Positions 8,062 through 17,860 of a stretch of DNA of 64,000 nt are shown here, in pieces (positions within the stretch are counted from its first letter, which is position 1; each line of letters begins with the position of its first letter). A program made the position numbers and the translations under genes. This stretch comes from DASUAL01 sp035763805 (GTDB taxonomy: Bacteria; Gemmatimonadota; Gemmatimonadetes; Gemmatimonadales; GWC2-71-9): contig DASUAL010000039.1 in NCBI GenBank assembly GCA_035763805.1, forward strand, positions 25,270 through 89,269, read 5' to 3'. The notes beneath the pieces were generated by a model that was not told the DNA's origin, did no database searches, and saw only the letters and a program-made list of their open reading frames with translations.

Positions 8062-9888
8062 ATGAACGAAGCCGATAGGTCGCTATTCGCCCGCCTGATC
8101 CAGGCGCTGGGAAGCTCGTACACCGTCGACGGGGAGATCGGCCGCGGGGGGATGGGCGTTGTGTACAACGCCCGCGACGAGCGGCTCAAGCGGCAGGTGG
8201 CAATCAAGGTGCTCCCGCCCGAGCTCGCCTTCCGCGAAGAGATCCGGATGCGCTTCTTGCGCGAGGCGGAGACGGCCGCCCGTCTGTCGCACCCTCACAT
8301 CGTGCCGATCTATTCGGTCGGAGAGGGTCCGGACGGACTCGTGTATTTCATCATGGCGTACGTAGACGGCGAGTCCCTCGCCGCCAAGCTCAAGCGCCGC
8401 GGCCGGCTGCCGCCCGATGAAGCACGCCGCATCATGCTCGAGACCGCCGACGCGCTGGGCGCCGCGCACGCATTCGGCATCATCCACCGCGACGTCAAGC
8501 CGGACAACATCCTGCTCGAGGGCAGCCGCGGCCGGGTCGTCGTGACCGACTTCGGCATCGCCAAGGCGCTGTCGTCCAGCACCGGCCCTCAGACGCTGAC
8601 GGCGACGGGGGTGGCCATCGGAACGCCACACTACATGAGTCCCGAGCAGGCCGCGGGCGACCGCGAGATCGACGGGCGTTCGGACATCTACAGCCTCGGC
8701 GTGGTGAGCTTCCAGATGCTCGCGGGCGAGCTGCCGTTTCACGCGCCGACCGTGCCCGGAATCTTGATGAAGCACATCACCGAGCAGGCGCCGCTCGTCT
8801 CGGAGAGGCGTCCGGACGTCCCGGAGGACCTCGCCGCATGCGTGATGCGCTGTCTCGAGAAGGAGCCCGACGACCGCTGGCCCACGGCCGACGCCCTGCG
8901 GCGCGCCCTCGAGGCGCGCAGCGCCACGATGTACCGCTCGCGCCGCCCGGCCGCCGCCTCGCGCGGGCCGCGACTTCCGCGGCCCGCGGCCGCTCCGCTT
9001 CCCCGGAGCCCGGACATCGGGCGTCGTCCGAGCCGCCGGCAACGTGAAACGCCGCAACTCGCGCCTGGGGGCGAACCCGCGATCGTGCGCAAAGCCCGCT
9101 CGAGTATCGTGTCGTGGGCATCCGTGGCGGGCGGCTGCATGCTGTTCGACGCCGCCACGGGCTGGAACGGGTGGTCGCTGTTCGTTGCAGTTCCGTGGGG
9201 TGCCTTCGGCATCCTGCCGATGTACATGAAGCTATGGAGTGCGGGCTACTCCTGGCGTGACGTGCTGCATCGCCCCGCGGCGCCCGAATCGGCCGAAGCG
9301 CAGCTCGCGGCGGCTGGATCGCGGCCCCTGGACCTGCCGCAGGCGACAACCGGCGAGTTCGGCCGACAGGCGGCGGCCGTCCAGCAGGCCCGGAGCGACC
9401 GCAAGGCGATCCTCAAGATCATGGAGCGCCTGCCCAAGTCCGAGAGGAAGCTGCTACCGGACGTCGTCGCCACGGTGGACGGTCTGCTCAAGCGGGCCGA
9501 GGACCTCGCCAGGACCCTGCACGCGATGAGCGCCGACGTGGACGAGGGCGCGCTCGCGCGCCTCGAGGGGAAGATCGGGGCGACCAAGCAGGAGCCCGAG
9601 AGCCCGGAGCGGGAGCGCCAGCTGAACCTGCTGCAGCGGCAGCGTCAGGCGTTGACCGACCTGCTCACGCGCCGGCAACTCGTGGAGGACCAGATCGAGT
9701 CGTGCATGATCGCGATGCAGAACGTCCGGTTCGACCTGTTGCGGCTCAGGTCGGCGGGCGTGGCGGCGGTGCTGGACGACCTCACCCACGCCACCCAGCA
9801 GGCGCGCGCGCTGTCGCGGGATGTCGACCACGTGATCGCGGCCGCGGGCGAAATCAAGCAGGCGCTAGGGGAGCAGAGGGGCGTCTAA
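8062..9888 (+). CDS. PknB-type membrane-anchored serine/threonine protein kinase
   Basis: The N-terminal 270 residues are a complete Hanks-type kinase: glycine loop GRGGMGVVY (about 27), VAIKVL with the ATP-binding Lys, catalytic loop HRDVKPDN (about 141), DFG and the SPEQ activation-segment end. A Pro/Arg-rich linker leads to two hydrophobic helices (about 347-392) and a roughly 200-residue C-terminal coiled coil, rather than the usual extracellular sensor. I prefer the ATG at 8062 because the upstream in-frame ATG at 7966 lies in the palindromic repeat and adds 32 unconserved residues. Its stop overlaps the convergent gene by 4 bases. Substrates are unknown. Confidence 0.9.
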   Translation: MNEADRSLFARLIQALGSSYTVDGEIGRGGMGVVYNARDERLKRQVAIKVLPPELAFREEIRMRFLREAETAARLSHPHIVPIYSVGEGPDGLVYFIMAYVDGESLAAKLKRRGRLPPDEARRIMLETADALGAAHAFGIIHRDVKPDNILLEGSRGRVVVTDFGIAKALSSSTGPQTLTATGVAIGTPHYMSPEQAAGDREIDGRSDIYSLGVVSFQMLAGELPFHAPTVPGILMKHITEQAPLVSERRPDVPEDLAACVMRCLEKEPDDRWPTADALRRALEARSATMYRSRRPAAASRGPRLPRPAAAPLPRSPDIGRRPSRRQRETPQLAPGGEPAIVRKARSSIVSWASVAGGCMLFDAATGWNGWSLFVAVPWGAFGILPMYMKLWSAGYSWRDVLHRPAAPESAEAQLAAAGSRPLDLPQATTGEFGRQAAAVQQARSDRKAILKIMERLPKSERKLLPDVVATVDGLLKRAEDLARTLHAMSADVDEGALARLEGKIGATKQEPESPERERQLNLLQRQRQALTDLLTRRQLVEDQIESCMIAMQNVRFDLLRLRSAGVAAVLDDLTHATQQARALSRDVDHVIAAAGEIKQALGEQRGV

Positions 9889-12800
9889 GGTCGTTCCCCG
9901 CGGCTGCAGCGCGCCACCGACTCCGGCGCTTCCGCCACCCGAATCCCGAACTCCAGCAGCGCGAGAAAATGCGCACTTGCCTCGGAGCATTGACCGAGGC
10001 GCAGAGCCGCGGTGGCCCGCAGCGCGTACAAGCGCGCCCACCCCGGCCGCACCGCCAACGCCTCGACCAGCAGGCTGTCCGCGAGGTCGGGCGGCCCGTG
10101 GTTGGCGAACCGCCTCAGAACTTCGCCCAGCGCGTCGACCGGCAGCGGACGTCGATAGGTGCCCGAACCGACCGCGAGCGCCGCCCGCACGCCCCGCCCC
10201 GCCTCGGCCCAGCGGCCCTCCACGGCGGCGAAACCCGCGAGCTTGGCCCGGACCGCCGCGGTGTCCCCTCCGCGCGCGAGGGCGGCGGTGAGCAGCTCGC
10301 GGGTTCGTACGGTGTCCCCGCGCCGCTCCGCCACGGCGGCGGCCACGCGCAACGCCTCCGGGTGCCGAGCGCGTGTCAGAAGCGCGGGGAGGACGCTGTC
10401 GGCGTACGTACTGTCGCCCAGTTCCAACCGCACCTGCGCCACTCGCACGGCCCAGATCGGGTCCTCCGGGCGGGATTGATGCGCCGCCTCGATCACCGCC
10501 CGGCGGGCAGGCGACACGCCCGGCGCCGTCACGGCCCTCGCCAGCTGGACCGGCGAGCCACCGGGCGTCTCGCCGGCCGAGGCGGCGATCGCGAGCAGGG
10601 AATCGAAGACCGGCCCGGCACCGGGCGGATCGAGGAAGCGGCGCGCGGCGACGAACTCGAGCTCGGGCCGATCGTCCCGGTGGACGAGGGTCGCCCGGGC
10701 GCTGAGCCATGCGGCGCCCGCGTCGCCGAGCAAGCGGCGCCCGAAGTAGTCGCCCACCGAATCGATCCCCAGCCATTCATGACCCAGCTCGCCGATCGAC
10801 GTGGCCGGGGCGAGCAGCCGTTCGAGCCACGTCCGGTCGTAGCGGATGGGGCGGCCGGAAGCGATGATCAGCACATCGACACTGTTCGAAAACCAGAGCT
10901 CCACCTGGGGAAACACTTCGCGCACGTTGCGCACGATCCCGGCGACGATGGGCAGCGGAAGCTGATACAGCTGCATCCACTGGCAGAATACGCCGTCGTC
11001 GGCGAGCCGGGTCCGCAAGAGGTGGAAGAACTCGGGTGTGTAGAGCGTCGCGACCCCTGCAACCCAGGGGTTTGACGGCTCGGAGGTGATGACGTCGAAG
11101 CGCTCGTCGTGCAGCTGCAGAGCGCTGCGTGCATCGTCCGCCACGACCGTGACCTCCGGGCGCTCCAGCACGGAGTGGTTGACGCTGGCGAAGTACGGGC
11201 TCGCCCCGAGCACGGCGGGCTCGATCTCCACGATGCGCAGCCGCCGCATGCCGGGGACGTCCGCGAGGACGCGCGCCGTGACGCCGCTGCCATAGCCGAT
11301 CACCAGGGCTGAGGACGCGCCTGCGCGGGCGGCCGCCGGCGCCAGCCCGGAGAGGATCTGGGTATTCATGTCCGCGTAATCGGACGCGTCGACCTTCCCG
11401 TTCACCCGCAGCGAGCGACCAATCGACGTCTCCCACACGCTGACCGTGGCGTTCCAGCCTTCCTGGAAGGCGAGCTGACGGGAGCCGGCATGAGTGAGGA
11501 ACGCCTGCCGCTCGGCCGCGTTCATCGGCGCGCGTCCGTAGATCGTCGGAGCCAGATCGATGAGCCTGCTGCTCCACCCGGGGGCGGCGAGCGCGACTCC
11601 GAGCGCGACGCTCGCGAGCGCGCCGGCCCCGAGCACCCGGACGCGCAGCGCCCGGTGCTCGGCGGACCGTTCTGCGACGCCGCGCGCGGCGAAGCCGGCG
11701 AGCACGAGCGCGGCGACGCCGTTGATGACGAGGCCGATGCGGAGCGTGGTCTCGCTGCCGAGCGCGACGACCAGCACGAAGCCGGTGAGCACGGCGCCGG
11801 CGATGGCGCCGAGCGTATTCAGGCCGTAGGCCCGGCCTACGTCTGCGCCGCGTGCCGCGTCCGGGCGGGCGGTGAGATCCGTCAACAGCGGGAAGGTCAA
11901 CCCCATCCCGATGGCGGGGATCAGCACGACGCTGCCGACTGCTACACCCATGAGCAACAGGCGTGTCGACGCGTCGAAGCCTTGGTGCTGGAATACCGCA
12001 AGGACGTATCGGGGAAGGACGCTGAAGAACAGCAGGAGCAAGGCGGCACCCGCACCGGTGACGCCCTGCGCCAGCGCCGCAGCAGCGGCGGTCTCCGAAC
12101 GGGCCGTAGCCCGTCGTCCGACCAGCGCGCTCCCGAGGCCGATGCCGAGCAGGAACACCAGCAGCACCAGGGTAAACGCGTACGTTGACCCGCCGACGAC
12201 CATGACCAGCACCCGGGTCCAGGCGATCTCATTGAGGAGCGACGCGAACGCCGTGCAGGCAAGCAGTGCGAGCGCCGTGACCGCCAGCGCGTCGCGACGG
12301 CCGGCTGGGGCGACGGCGGGGAGCACGGGGGGGGGCGGCTCGGGACTGGGCGGGAGGGGCCGCGCCAACGCGATCGCCGCAAGCCCGAGGATGATGTTAA
12401 TGGCCGCCGTGCCCCAGAGCGAGAGGCGGATCCCCGCGAGCTCGATCAGGACGAACCCCGCGAGGGCCGTGCCCGCCATGGCACCGAGCGTGTTGAGGCC
12501 ATACAGCCGTCCGAGCGAAGGTTTGAGCGCCCCGCGATCCACGCCCGTGAACGCGCGCGTCAGTACGGGAAGCGTGCCACCCATGAGCGTCGTGGGGACG
12601 AGGAGCACGAGCGCGGCGAGCCCGAACCGCAGGGCGACACTCGCCCCGCCTGAGAGCGGCCACGCGCTCGCGGCGCCGACGTAGACACGGTGCGCGAGCC
12701 CCAGCACCAGCGGCGAGACGAGGCCGAAGACGCCGATCGCGATCTCGAGCACACCGTACAGGGCGGCGGGCCGCGGGTGCCGGTCGACGTGCCGTCCCAG

Positions 12801-12977
12801 CAACCAGGCGCCCAGGCCGAGGCCGCCCATATAGGCGGCCACGACCGTCGTCACCGACTGAATGGTGGAGCCAAACGTCTGGTACAGGAGCCGAACCCAC
12901 AGCAGCTCGTAGACGAGCCCCGTGGCCCCTGACAAGAAGAAGAGGAGTCCGAAGGCGCGAGCGGCACTAGAACGCAT
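9885..12977 (-). CDS. Fused MFS-like membrane domain, spermidine-synthase-like domain and TPR-like tail
   Basis: The protein of 1030 residues has three parts. Residues 1-420 hold about twelve hydrophobic helices, starting AFGLLFFLSGATGLVYELLW, a hallmark of the fused spermidine-synthase group. Residues about 500-730 are a Rossmann methyltransferase-like domain with GYGSGVTARVL, the acidic strand IVEIEPAV and SEPSNPW. The last 250 residues are helical TPR-like repeats. The ATG at 12977 was chosen because upstream sequence is unconserved Arg/Ser-rich coding of the E1 gene in another frame; the two genes overlap by 11 bases. Aminopropyl transfer to putrescine is the family activity, but the membrane fusions are biochemically poorly known. 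Confidence 0.85.
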   Translation of the reverse strand: MRSSAARAFGLLFFLSGATGLVYELLWVRLLYQTFGSTIQSVTTVVAAYMGGLGLGAWLLGRHVDRHPRPAALYGVLEIAIGVFGLVSPLVLGLAHRVYVGAASAWPLSGGASVALRFGLAALVLLVPTTLMGGTLPVLTRAFTGVDRGALKPSLGRLYGLNTLGAMAGTALAGFVLIELAGIRLSLWGTAAINIILGLAAIALARPLPPSPEPPPPVLPAVAPAGRRDALAVTALALLACTAFASLLNEIAWTRVLVMVVGGSTYAFTLVLLVFLLGIGLGSALVGRRATARSETAAAAALAQGVTGAGAALLLLFFSVLPRYVLAVFQHQGFDASTRLLLMGVAVGSVVLIPAIGMGLTFPLLTDLTARPDAARGADVGRAYGLNTLGAIAGAVLTGFVLVVALGSETTLRIGLVINGVAALVLAGFAARGVAERSAEHRALRVRVLGAGALASVALGVALAAPGWSSRLIDLAPTIYGRAPMNAAERQAFLTHAGSRQLAFQEGWNATVSVWETSIGRSLRVNGKVDASDYADMNTQILSGLAPAAARAGASSALVIGYGSGVTARVLADVPGMRRLRIVEIEPAVLGASPYFASVNHSVLERPEVTVVADDARSALQLHDERFDVITSEPSNPWVAGVATLYTPEFFHLLRTRLADDGVFCQWMQLYQLPLPIVAGIVRNVREVFPQVELWFSNSVDVLIIASGRPIRYDRTWLERLLAPATSIGELGHEWLGIDSVGDYFGRRLLGDAGAAWLSARATLVHRDDRPELEFVAARRFLDPPGAGPVFDSLLAIAASAGETPGGSPVQLARAVTAPGVSPARRAVIEAAHQSRPEDPIWAVRVAQVRLELGDSTYADSVLPALLTRARHPEALRVAAAVAERRGDTVRTRELLTAALARGGDTAAVRAKLAGFAAVEGRWAEAGRGVRAALAVGSGTYRRPLPVDALGEVLRRFANHGPPDLADSLLVEALAVRPGWARLYALRATAALRLGQCSEASAHFLALLEFGIRVAEAPESVARCSRGERP

Positions 12978-15087
12978 GCAGCTCGCGCATGGCCTGCGTG
13001 AGATCCTCCGTCTGCGGCAGGATGAAATCCTCGAGGTCCGGTGCGTAGCCGACGAACGTGTCGGTCGACGCGACCCGTCGTACCGGCGCGTCGAGCCAGG
13101 GGAAGCACGCGTCGCCCAGCGTGGCCGCGATCTCCGCACCGTAACCCCAGGAGAGCGCGTCCTCGTAGGCGACGAGCACCTTGCCGTTCTTCTTGACCGA
13201 CGCCCCGATCGCGTCCCAGTCCACCGGCGAGAGGCTGCGGAGGTCGATCACCTCCACGCTCAGGCCGTCCTTCTCCTCGAGCTCTTTCGCGGCGACGAGC
13301 GCGCGCTGCACGACGGCACCGTAGGTCACGATCGTCAGGTCACGACCCTGCCGCACCACCTTCGCCTTGCCGAACGGAATCATGAAGTTCGGGCCCGGGT
13401 TCGGGGCCTTGTTGTAGGTCTGTCGGTAGAGGTGCTTGTGCTCGAGGAACAGCACCGGGTCGTCGCAGCGGATCGCGGTGCGCAACAGGCCGTTCGCGTC
13501 GAGCGCCGTGCTCGGGCAGACGACGCGCAGCCCGGGGATGGACGTGAAGACCACCGCGCCGGTCTGCGAGTGGTAGATCGAGCCGCCCTTCAGGTAGCCG
13601 CCGTAGGTCACCCGCACGACGGCCGGTGCACTGAACGCGTTACTCGAGCGCCAGCGTATGGTGGCGAGCTCGTTGCGAAGCTGATGATACGCGGGCCAGA
13701 TGTAGTCGAAGAACTGGATCTCGACGACGGGCTTGAGCCCTCGCGTCGCCAGCCCAATCGCGCGGCCCACGATGTTTGCTTCGGCGAGTGGGGTATTGTA
13801 GACGCGGTCGCTCCCGAACTGCCGTTGCAGGCCCCACGTGACCTTGAACACGCCGCCCTTCCCCTTCACCTCACCGAGGTATTGCTCCCGGCTCACGTCG
13901 GCCACATCCTCGCCGAACGCGATGATGCGCGCGTCGCGCGCCATCTCGTCCTTCAGACAAGCATTGAGCAGGTCCACCATCGTCGTGGGATCACCCGTGA
14001 ACTGAGGATCGTCCTCGGTGTCGAACTGCTCGGAGGTAGGATCGACGTCCGGCGAGTAGACGTACAGCAGGGCCGACTCGGGCTTCGGTTGGGGCGAGGC
14101 CAGCGCCATGTCGGCGGCCACGGTGACCTCCTCCTCGACCTGCCGCTTGATCTCTTCGATCTCCGCTTCGCTGGCGACGCCGTCGGCGATCAGGTGCTTC
14201 GGGAAGGTGAGCGTGCAGTCACGCTTCGCCTCCTCTTCCCGCTCGCGCGGCGGTTTGTAGAGCACCTCGTCGTCGGACAGCGAGTGCGAGTAGGGCCGCG
14301 TGACGTGGGCGTGCACGAGCGCAGGGCCGCGGCGCTCGCGGCAGTGTTGCGCCGCGCGGGCCAGCACGTCGTAGCACGCGATCGGGTCGCAGCCGTCCAC
14401 CTCCTCCACCAGGAGGTCGGGGAAGTTACGCACCAGCTTGGACACGGAGCCGCCCGCGGTCTGGACCTCGACCGGCACCGAGATCGCGTACTTGTTGTCC
14501 TCGATGAGGAACAACACCGGGAGCTTGAGGTTGCTCGCGCTGTTCAGGGCCTCCCAGAATTCCCCTTCGCTGGTGGTGCCGTCCCCGGCGGAAACGTACA
14601 CCAGCTCATCGCCCTTGATGGGCTTCTCGGCGATGGCATCGATGCGGTCATAGCGGAGCCACGCTTCGGCGCAACCGACCGCCTGCAGGAACTGCGTGCC
14701 GGTGGGGCTCGACTGGCTGACGATGTTCAGCGCCTTGTGGCCCCAGTGTGACGGCATCTGCCGACCGCCCGAGTTCGGGTCCTCGGCGGCGCCGACGGCC
14801 GAGAGGAGCATCTCGGTCGGCGTCATGCCGAGGGTGAGGCAGAGGGCGCGGTCGCGGTAGTACGGGTAGAACCAGTCGTAGGCGGGGCGGAGCACCTTGC
14901 CCGCCGCCACCAGCACCGCTTCGTGCCCGGCGCCCGAGATCTGAAAGAAGATCTTGTTCTGGCGCTTGAGCTGGATCTCCTTGTCGTCGATCCGGCGCGA
15001 CAGGAGCGTCAGCCGGTACATGTCGAGGAGATCCGCTTTCGGGAGGGCCTTAGCGGCCTTGGATCTGGGGTGGGTCCGGGTCGCCAT
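12967..15087 (-). CDS. Fused alpha/beta 2-oxoacid dehydrogenase E1 component
   Basis: A single 706-residue chain carries both E1 subunits. The alpha half (about 1-340) has the thiamine-diphosphate motif GDGTTSEGEFWEAL ending in EDNKYAISVP; the beta half (about 370-706) has FGEDVAD, the VVEIQFFDYIWPA region and a transketolase C-terminal domain. This E1 decarboxylates a 2-oxoacid, most likely a branched-chain one or pyruvate, and feeds the acyl group to an E2 not present in the window. It lies 15 bases downstream of the S41 protease gene and overlaps the spermidine-synthase-like gene, in a four-gene minus-strand run. Confidence 0.92.
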   Translation of the reverse strand: MATRTHPRSKAAKALPKADLLDMYRLTLLSRRIDDKEIQLKRQNKIFFQISGAGHEAVLVAAGKVLRPAYDWFYPYYRDRALCLTLGMTPTEMLLSAVGAAEDPNSGGRQMPSHWGHKALNIVSQSSPTGTQFLQAVGCAEAWLRYDRIDAIAEKPIKGDELVYVSAGDGTTSEGEFWEALNSASNLKLPVLFLIEDNKYAISVPVEVQTAGGSVSKLVRNFPDLLVEEVDGCDPIACYDVLARAAQHCRERRGPALVHAHVTRPYSHSLSDDEVLYKPPREREEEAKRDCTLTFPKHLIADGVASEAEIEEIKRQVEEEVTVAADMALASPQPKPESALLYVYSPDVDPTSEQFDTEDDPQFTGDPTTMVDLLNACLKDEMARDARIIAFGEDVADVSREQYLGEVKGKGGVFKVTWGLQRQFGSDRVYNTPLAEANIVGRAIGLATRGLKPVVEIQFFDYIWPAYHQLRNELATIRWRSSNAFSAPAVVRVTYGGYLKGGSIYHSQTGAVVFTSIPGLRVVCPSTALDANGLLRTAIRCDDPVLFLEHKHLYRQTYNKAPNPGPNFMIPFGKAKVVRQGRDLTIVTYGAVVQRALVAAKELEEKDGLSVEVIDLRSLSPVDWDAIGASVKKNGKVLVAYEDALSWGYGAEIAATLGDACFPWLDAPVRRVASTDTFVGYAPDLEDFILPQTEDLTQAMRELHAF

Positions 15088-15102
15088 AGGCTGAAAGATA
15101 GC

Positions 15103-16710
15103 TCACTCCGGGCCGGCTAGAAGCTCCGGGAGCCTGGGGAAGTACGTGAGGGCGGCCCGGATGTCCGGATCATTCCGAATCCTGAGCTGCACCCCGCCGT
15201 CCGGCGGCCAGCGCACGTCCGCCGCGCGCCCCGCGAGCGATAGCGCGAGCCGTTCGGCGACGAGGCTATCGGGCCGTGCGTTCACGTGAAGACGCCTGCG
15301 CACGCGCTCAAGGAACGGCGCGAGCAACCTCTCGTGCCACTGCGCCCGACCCGCGAGCCATTGCGCGCGAGCCACGGGTGTCGCGGGCAGGGTCAACGCG
15401 ACACTGTCCGCGACAGCCACGTCGAACCCGCTATCGGTGGCGACGCTCCACCACACCGGCAGCTCGGCTGGCGCAGGGAGCGGCACATCAGGGACGATCC
15501 CGCCACCCCCACGCACCTCGCGTCCCCGGCCGGTTCTAAAGACGACAAGCGTATCCTCCTCGGCGCCCGACTTCCCCGCAAACGACCGATACTGCTGCAC
15601 GCCGATGCCCTTGTAGCGGCGCTGGATGACGCGGCCGCTCGGCGTATGGACCCGCGCGATCGTGAGCTCCACCATGTCGCCGGATGGCATGATGAAGAAC
15701 CCCGTTTGCACCAACGCCTTCCCGAAGGTGCGGCGTCCGAGGACGAGGGCACGGTCATGGTCCTGGAGCGACCCCGCCACCGCCTCGGACGCGCTCGCGC
15801 TGCGCGAATTGACGAGGGCGATGAGAGGCATCTCGCGGAAATCGCCATCCCGCCTGGTCACGTAGTCCTGGCTCGCGCCCTTCTTTCGTCCTTTCGTCCG
15901 GAAGATCACGGTACCCTTGGGGAAGAACTCGGCGGCGATCTCCACCGCCGCGTCCACGACCCCACCAGGGTTGCCGCGGAGATCGAGGATCACCTGACGC
16001 GCGCCTTGACGCTTCAGCTGGTTGACGGCGTCGTGCACCTGATCGCCCGCTTTCGGGCCAAACCACGCGAGCCCGACGTACCCGGTGACCGAGTCGGCCA
16101 TGCCGGACATCTGGACGGCGGACTCGGCTTCAAGGAAGGTGCGCTTCAATGTAACCGCGAACGTGTCCGGCTCGAGGCGCGGCCCGCGCTCGAGCTCGAC
16201 GCGGACTTTCGACCCCTTCGGCCCTGCCAGGTGGCGCTCGAGCTCCTCAATCTTGAGCCCGACGACGGAAGTGTCGTTGATGCGTACGACTCGATCCCCC
16301 GGGAGCACGCCCCCCTTGGCGGCCGGGCTGTCGCGCCGCACGCTCAGGACCGTTGCCGTGCTGTCCTCCTCCGCGAGCTCCATGCCCGTGACCGCCAACT
16401 CGCCTCGCTCCAAAGCGGAACGCGTCTCCCAGTCTCGCCGCGACACGAAATAGCTGTGCGGATCGAGCGAGCGGAGCATCCCGTCGATTGCCGCACGCAC
16501 GAGCCCGGTATAGGTGACGGAGTCGGCGTAGTTCAGACGGATATGGTTGAGCACGGCGGAGAAGATCTGCAGCTCCTCGTAGGCGGGGGTCTGCTGCGCG
16601 CACAGGCCGTTGGGTGGCAACGCAGCGAGCGACAGCGCCGCCAGCGCCGCAACGACTGCTTTACTGCAGTGAGGCGAGGCGCTGCTTCGCGTCCGCGATT
16701 TGTCGGTCAT
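15103..16710 (-). CDS. S41 family C-terminal processing peptidase
   Basis: The 535-residue exported serine protease has a signal peptide after a short basic leader (AVVAALAALSLAALPPNGLCA), a PDZ domain (about 110-190, with DRVVRINDTSV), and the S41 catalytic core containing the Ser in NSRSASASEA and the Lys in GRRTFGKALVQ. Members cleave protein C-termini in the periplasm. I chose the ATG at 16710, which gives the signal peptide; longer versions run into the upstream gene in another frame. The 50-base overlap with the preceding TPR gene suggests coupled expression and perhaps related envelope function. Confidence 0.9.
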   Translation of the reverse strand: MTDKSRTRSSASPHCSKAVVAALAALSLAALPPNGLCAQQTPAYEELQIFSAVLNHIRLNYADSVTYTGLVRAAIDGMLRSLDPHSYFVSRRDWETRSALERGELAVTGMELAEEDSTATVLSVRRDSPAAKGGVLPGDRVVRINDTSVVGLKIEELERHLAGPKGSKVRVELERGPRLEPDTFAVTLKRTFLEAESAVQMSGMADSVTGYVGLAWFGPKAGDQVHDAVNQLKRQGARQVILDLRGNPGGVVDAAVEIAAEFFPKGTVIFRTKGRKKGASQDYVTRRDGDFREMPLIALVNSRSASASEAVAGSLQDHDRALVLGRRTFGKALVQTGFFIMPSGDMVELTIARVHTPSGRVIQRRYKGIGVQQYRSFAGKSGAEEDTLVVFRTGRGREVRGGGGIVPDVPLPAPAELPVWWSVATDSGFDVAVADSVALTLPATPVARAQWLAGRAQWHERLLAPFLERVRRRLHVNARPDSLVAERLALSLAGRAADVRWPPDGGVQLRIRNDPDIRAALTYFPRLPELLAGPE

Positions 16711-17845
16711 ACCGGCTCGGGGCGAGCGCAAGGAAGCGAGTGAAGGCAGCGCGAGCGTCGTCTCTCTTCTGTAGCAACTGCGCCACCACGCCCAGGTAGT
16801 ACGGAACGCGCGAATCGCGCGGGCTCGCATCCATGGCCTGACGCAGCGTCTCCTCCGCTTCGGCCAAGCGGCCGGCGCCAGCGTAGGTCTTGCCGAGGTC
16901 CAGCAACAGGCTCGGATCGTCGGGGTTCGCGTTCGCGGCGTTTCGCCGCTCCACGATCGCCTGGTCCCAGTTCCGATGCATCTCGGCGATCTCGGCAAGG
17001 CGTACGTGCGCCATATACAGGCCAACGTCGTTCTCGAGCGCCTCGCGGTAGAGCTGCACCGCCTCCTCGAGCGTCCCGGCTCGGTGCTTCAGGACAGCGA
17101 GCATGTATCGATACTGGTTCGTCTCCATGGGGATGTAGTAAGTGAGCGAGTCGGGATTCTGGTGTCGCGACATGCGCTCGAACAAGAAGCTGAAATCCCG
17201 GATCGCGTCGTCCCACCGGTAGATGTGGGCTGCCGCGAGGCCGCGGTAGTAATACACGAAGTTCGCCATCCCCTCCCGTTCGACTTTGGTCGGTGCGTCG
17301 TCGATGAGCCGGTTGAGGCGGTTGTACGCGGCTTCGTAGCGACCTGCCTCGATGTCCTCGAATCCGCCAAACACATAGTCGTAAATCCGGCTAAGCGCGT
17401 CGGTGGCGGTCCAGTAGACGGATTTTGGCGGCCGGACCGCAGCCTCGATCCGCAGCTCCACCAGGGGATCGATCAGGAACGCCCGGCGGTACAGACGGTC
17501 CGCGTCACGCAGGGTGTTGCGCACGGAATCCGACACCCGGCCGTCGTGGATCTCCTCCCACAACCGGTCGCTTCTCGCGAACGGCATCCGACCGAGAGCA
17601 AGCCAAGCGGCGGCGAGTTGCGGCTCGATGGTCACCGCCGTCCGCAAGGCTCGCTCCGCGTCGTCGTAGCGGTTGGCCGCGAGGTAGCCGAGCGCCACGT
17701 TGTAATGCGCAGCGGCGTCGTTCGAGTCCTTGTGAACGCGGTCCTCCAGCTGCGGTAGCTTCACCGGTAGCTTGATGCGTTGCGCTGCCAACGGCCCGAC
17801 CGCGACCGTGGCACCCAGCAGCGCCAGCTTTAGGCTCCGCAGCAC
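16661..17845 (-). CDS. Exported tetratricopeptide-repeat protein
   Basis: The 394-residue protein begins with a signal peptide (LKLALLGATVAVGPLAA, then QRIKLP) and is then made of TPR units, for example DAAAHYNVALGYLAANRYDDA near residue 45 and DLGKTYAGAGRLAEAEETL near 310. No catalytic motif is visible, so a scaffold role in the periplasm is likely. The GTG start has an excellent AAGGAGGA ribosome-binding site two bases upstream of the start region. It leads a minus-strand run with the S41 protease, E1 and MFS-spermidine-synthase genes. The IS3 remnant lies immediately upstream, so the native promoter may have been altered. Confidence 0.85.
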   Translation of the reverse strand: MLRSLKLALLGATVAVGPLAAQRIKLPVKLPQLEDRVHKDSNDAAAHYNVALGYLAANRYDDAERALRTAVTIEPQLAAAWLALGRMPFARSDRLWEEIHDGRVSDSVRNTLRDADRLYRRAFLIDPLVELRIEAAVRPPKSVYWTATDALSRIYDYVFGGFEDIEAGRYEAAYNRLNRLIDDAPTKVEREGMANFVYYYRGLAAAHIYRWDDAIRDFSFLFERMSRHQNPDSLTYYIPMETNQYRYMLAVLKHRAGTLEEAVQLYREALENDVGLYMAHVRLAEIAEMHRNWDQAIVERRNAANANPDDPSLLLDLGKTYAGAGRLAEAEETLRQAMDASPRDSRVPYYLGVVAQLLQKRDDARAAFTRFLALAPSRYDRQIADAKQRLASLQ

Positions 17846-17860
17846 GGCTCCTCCTTGACC

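Noticed and set aside
12978..13139. 54-residue extension of the spermidine-synthase-like gene
   Set aside because: The sequence is the 3' end of the E1 gene read in another frame; it is Arg/Ser-rich and precedes the natural start AFGLLFFLSG.
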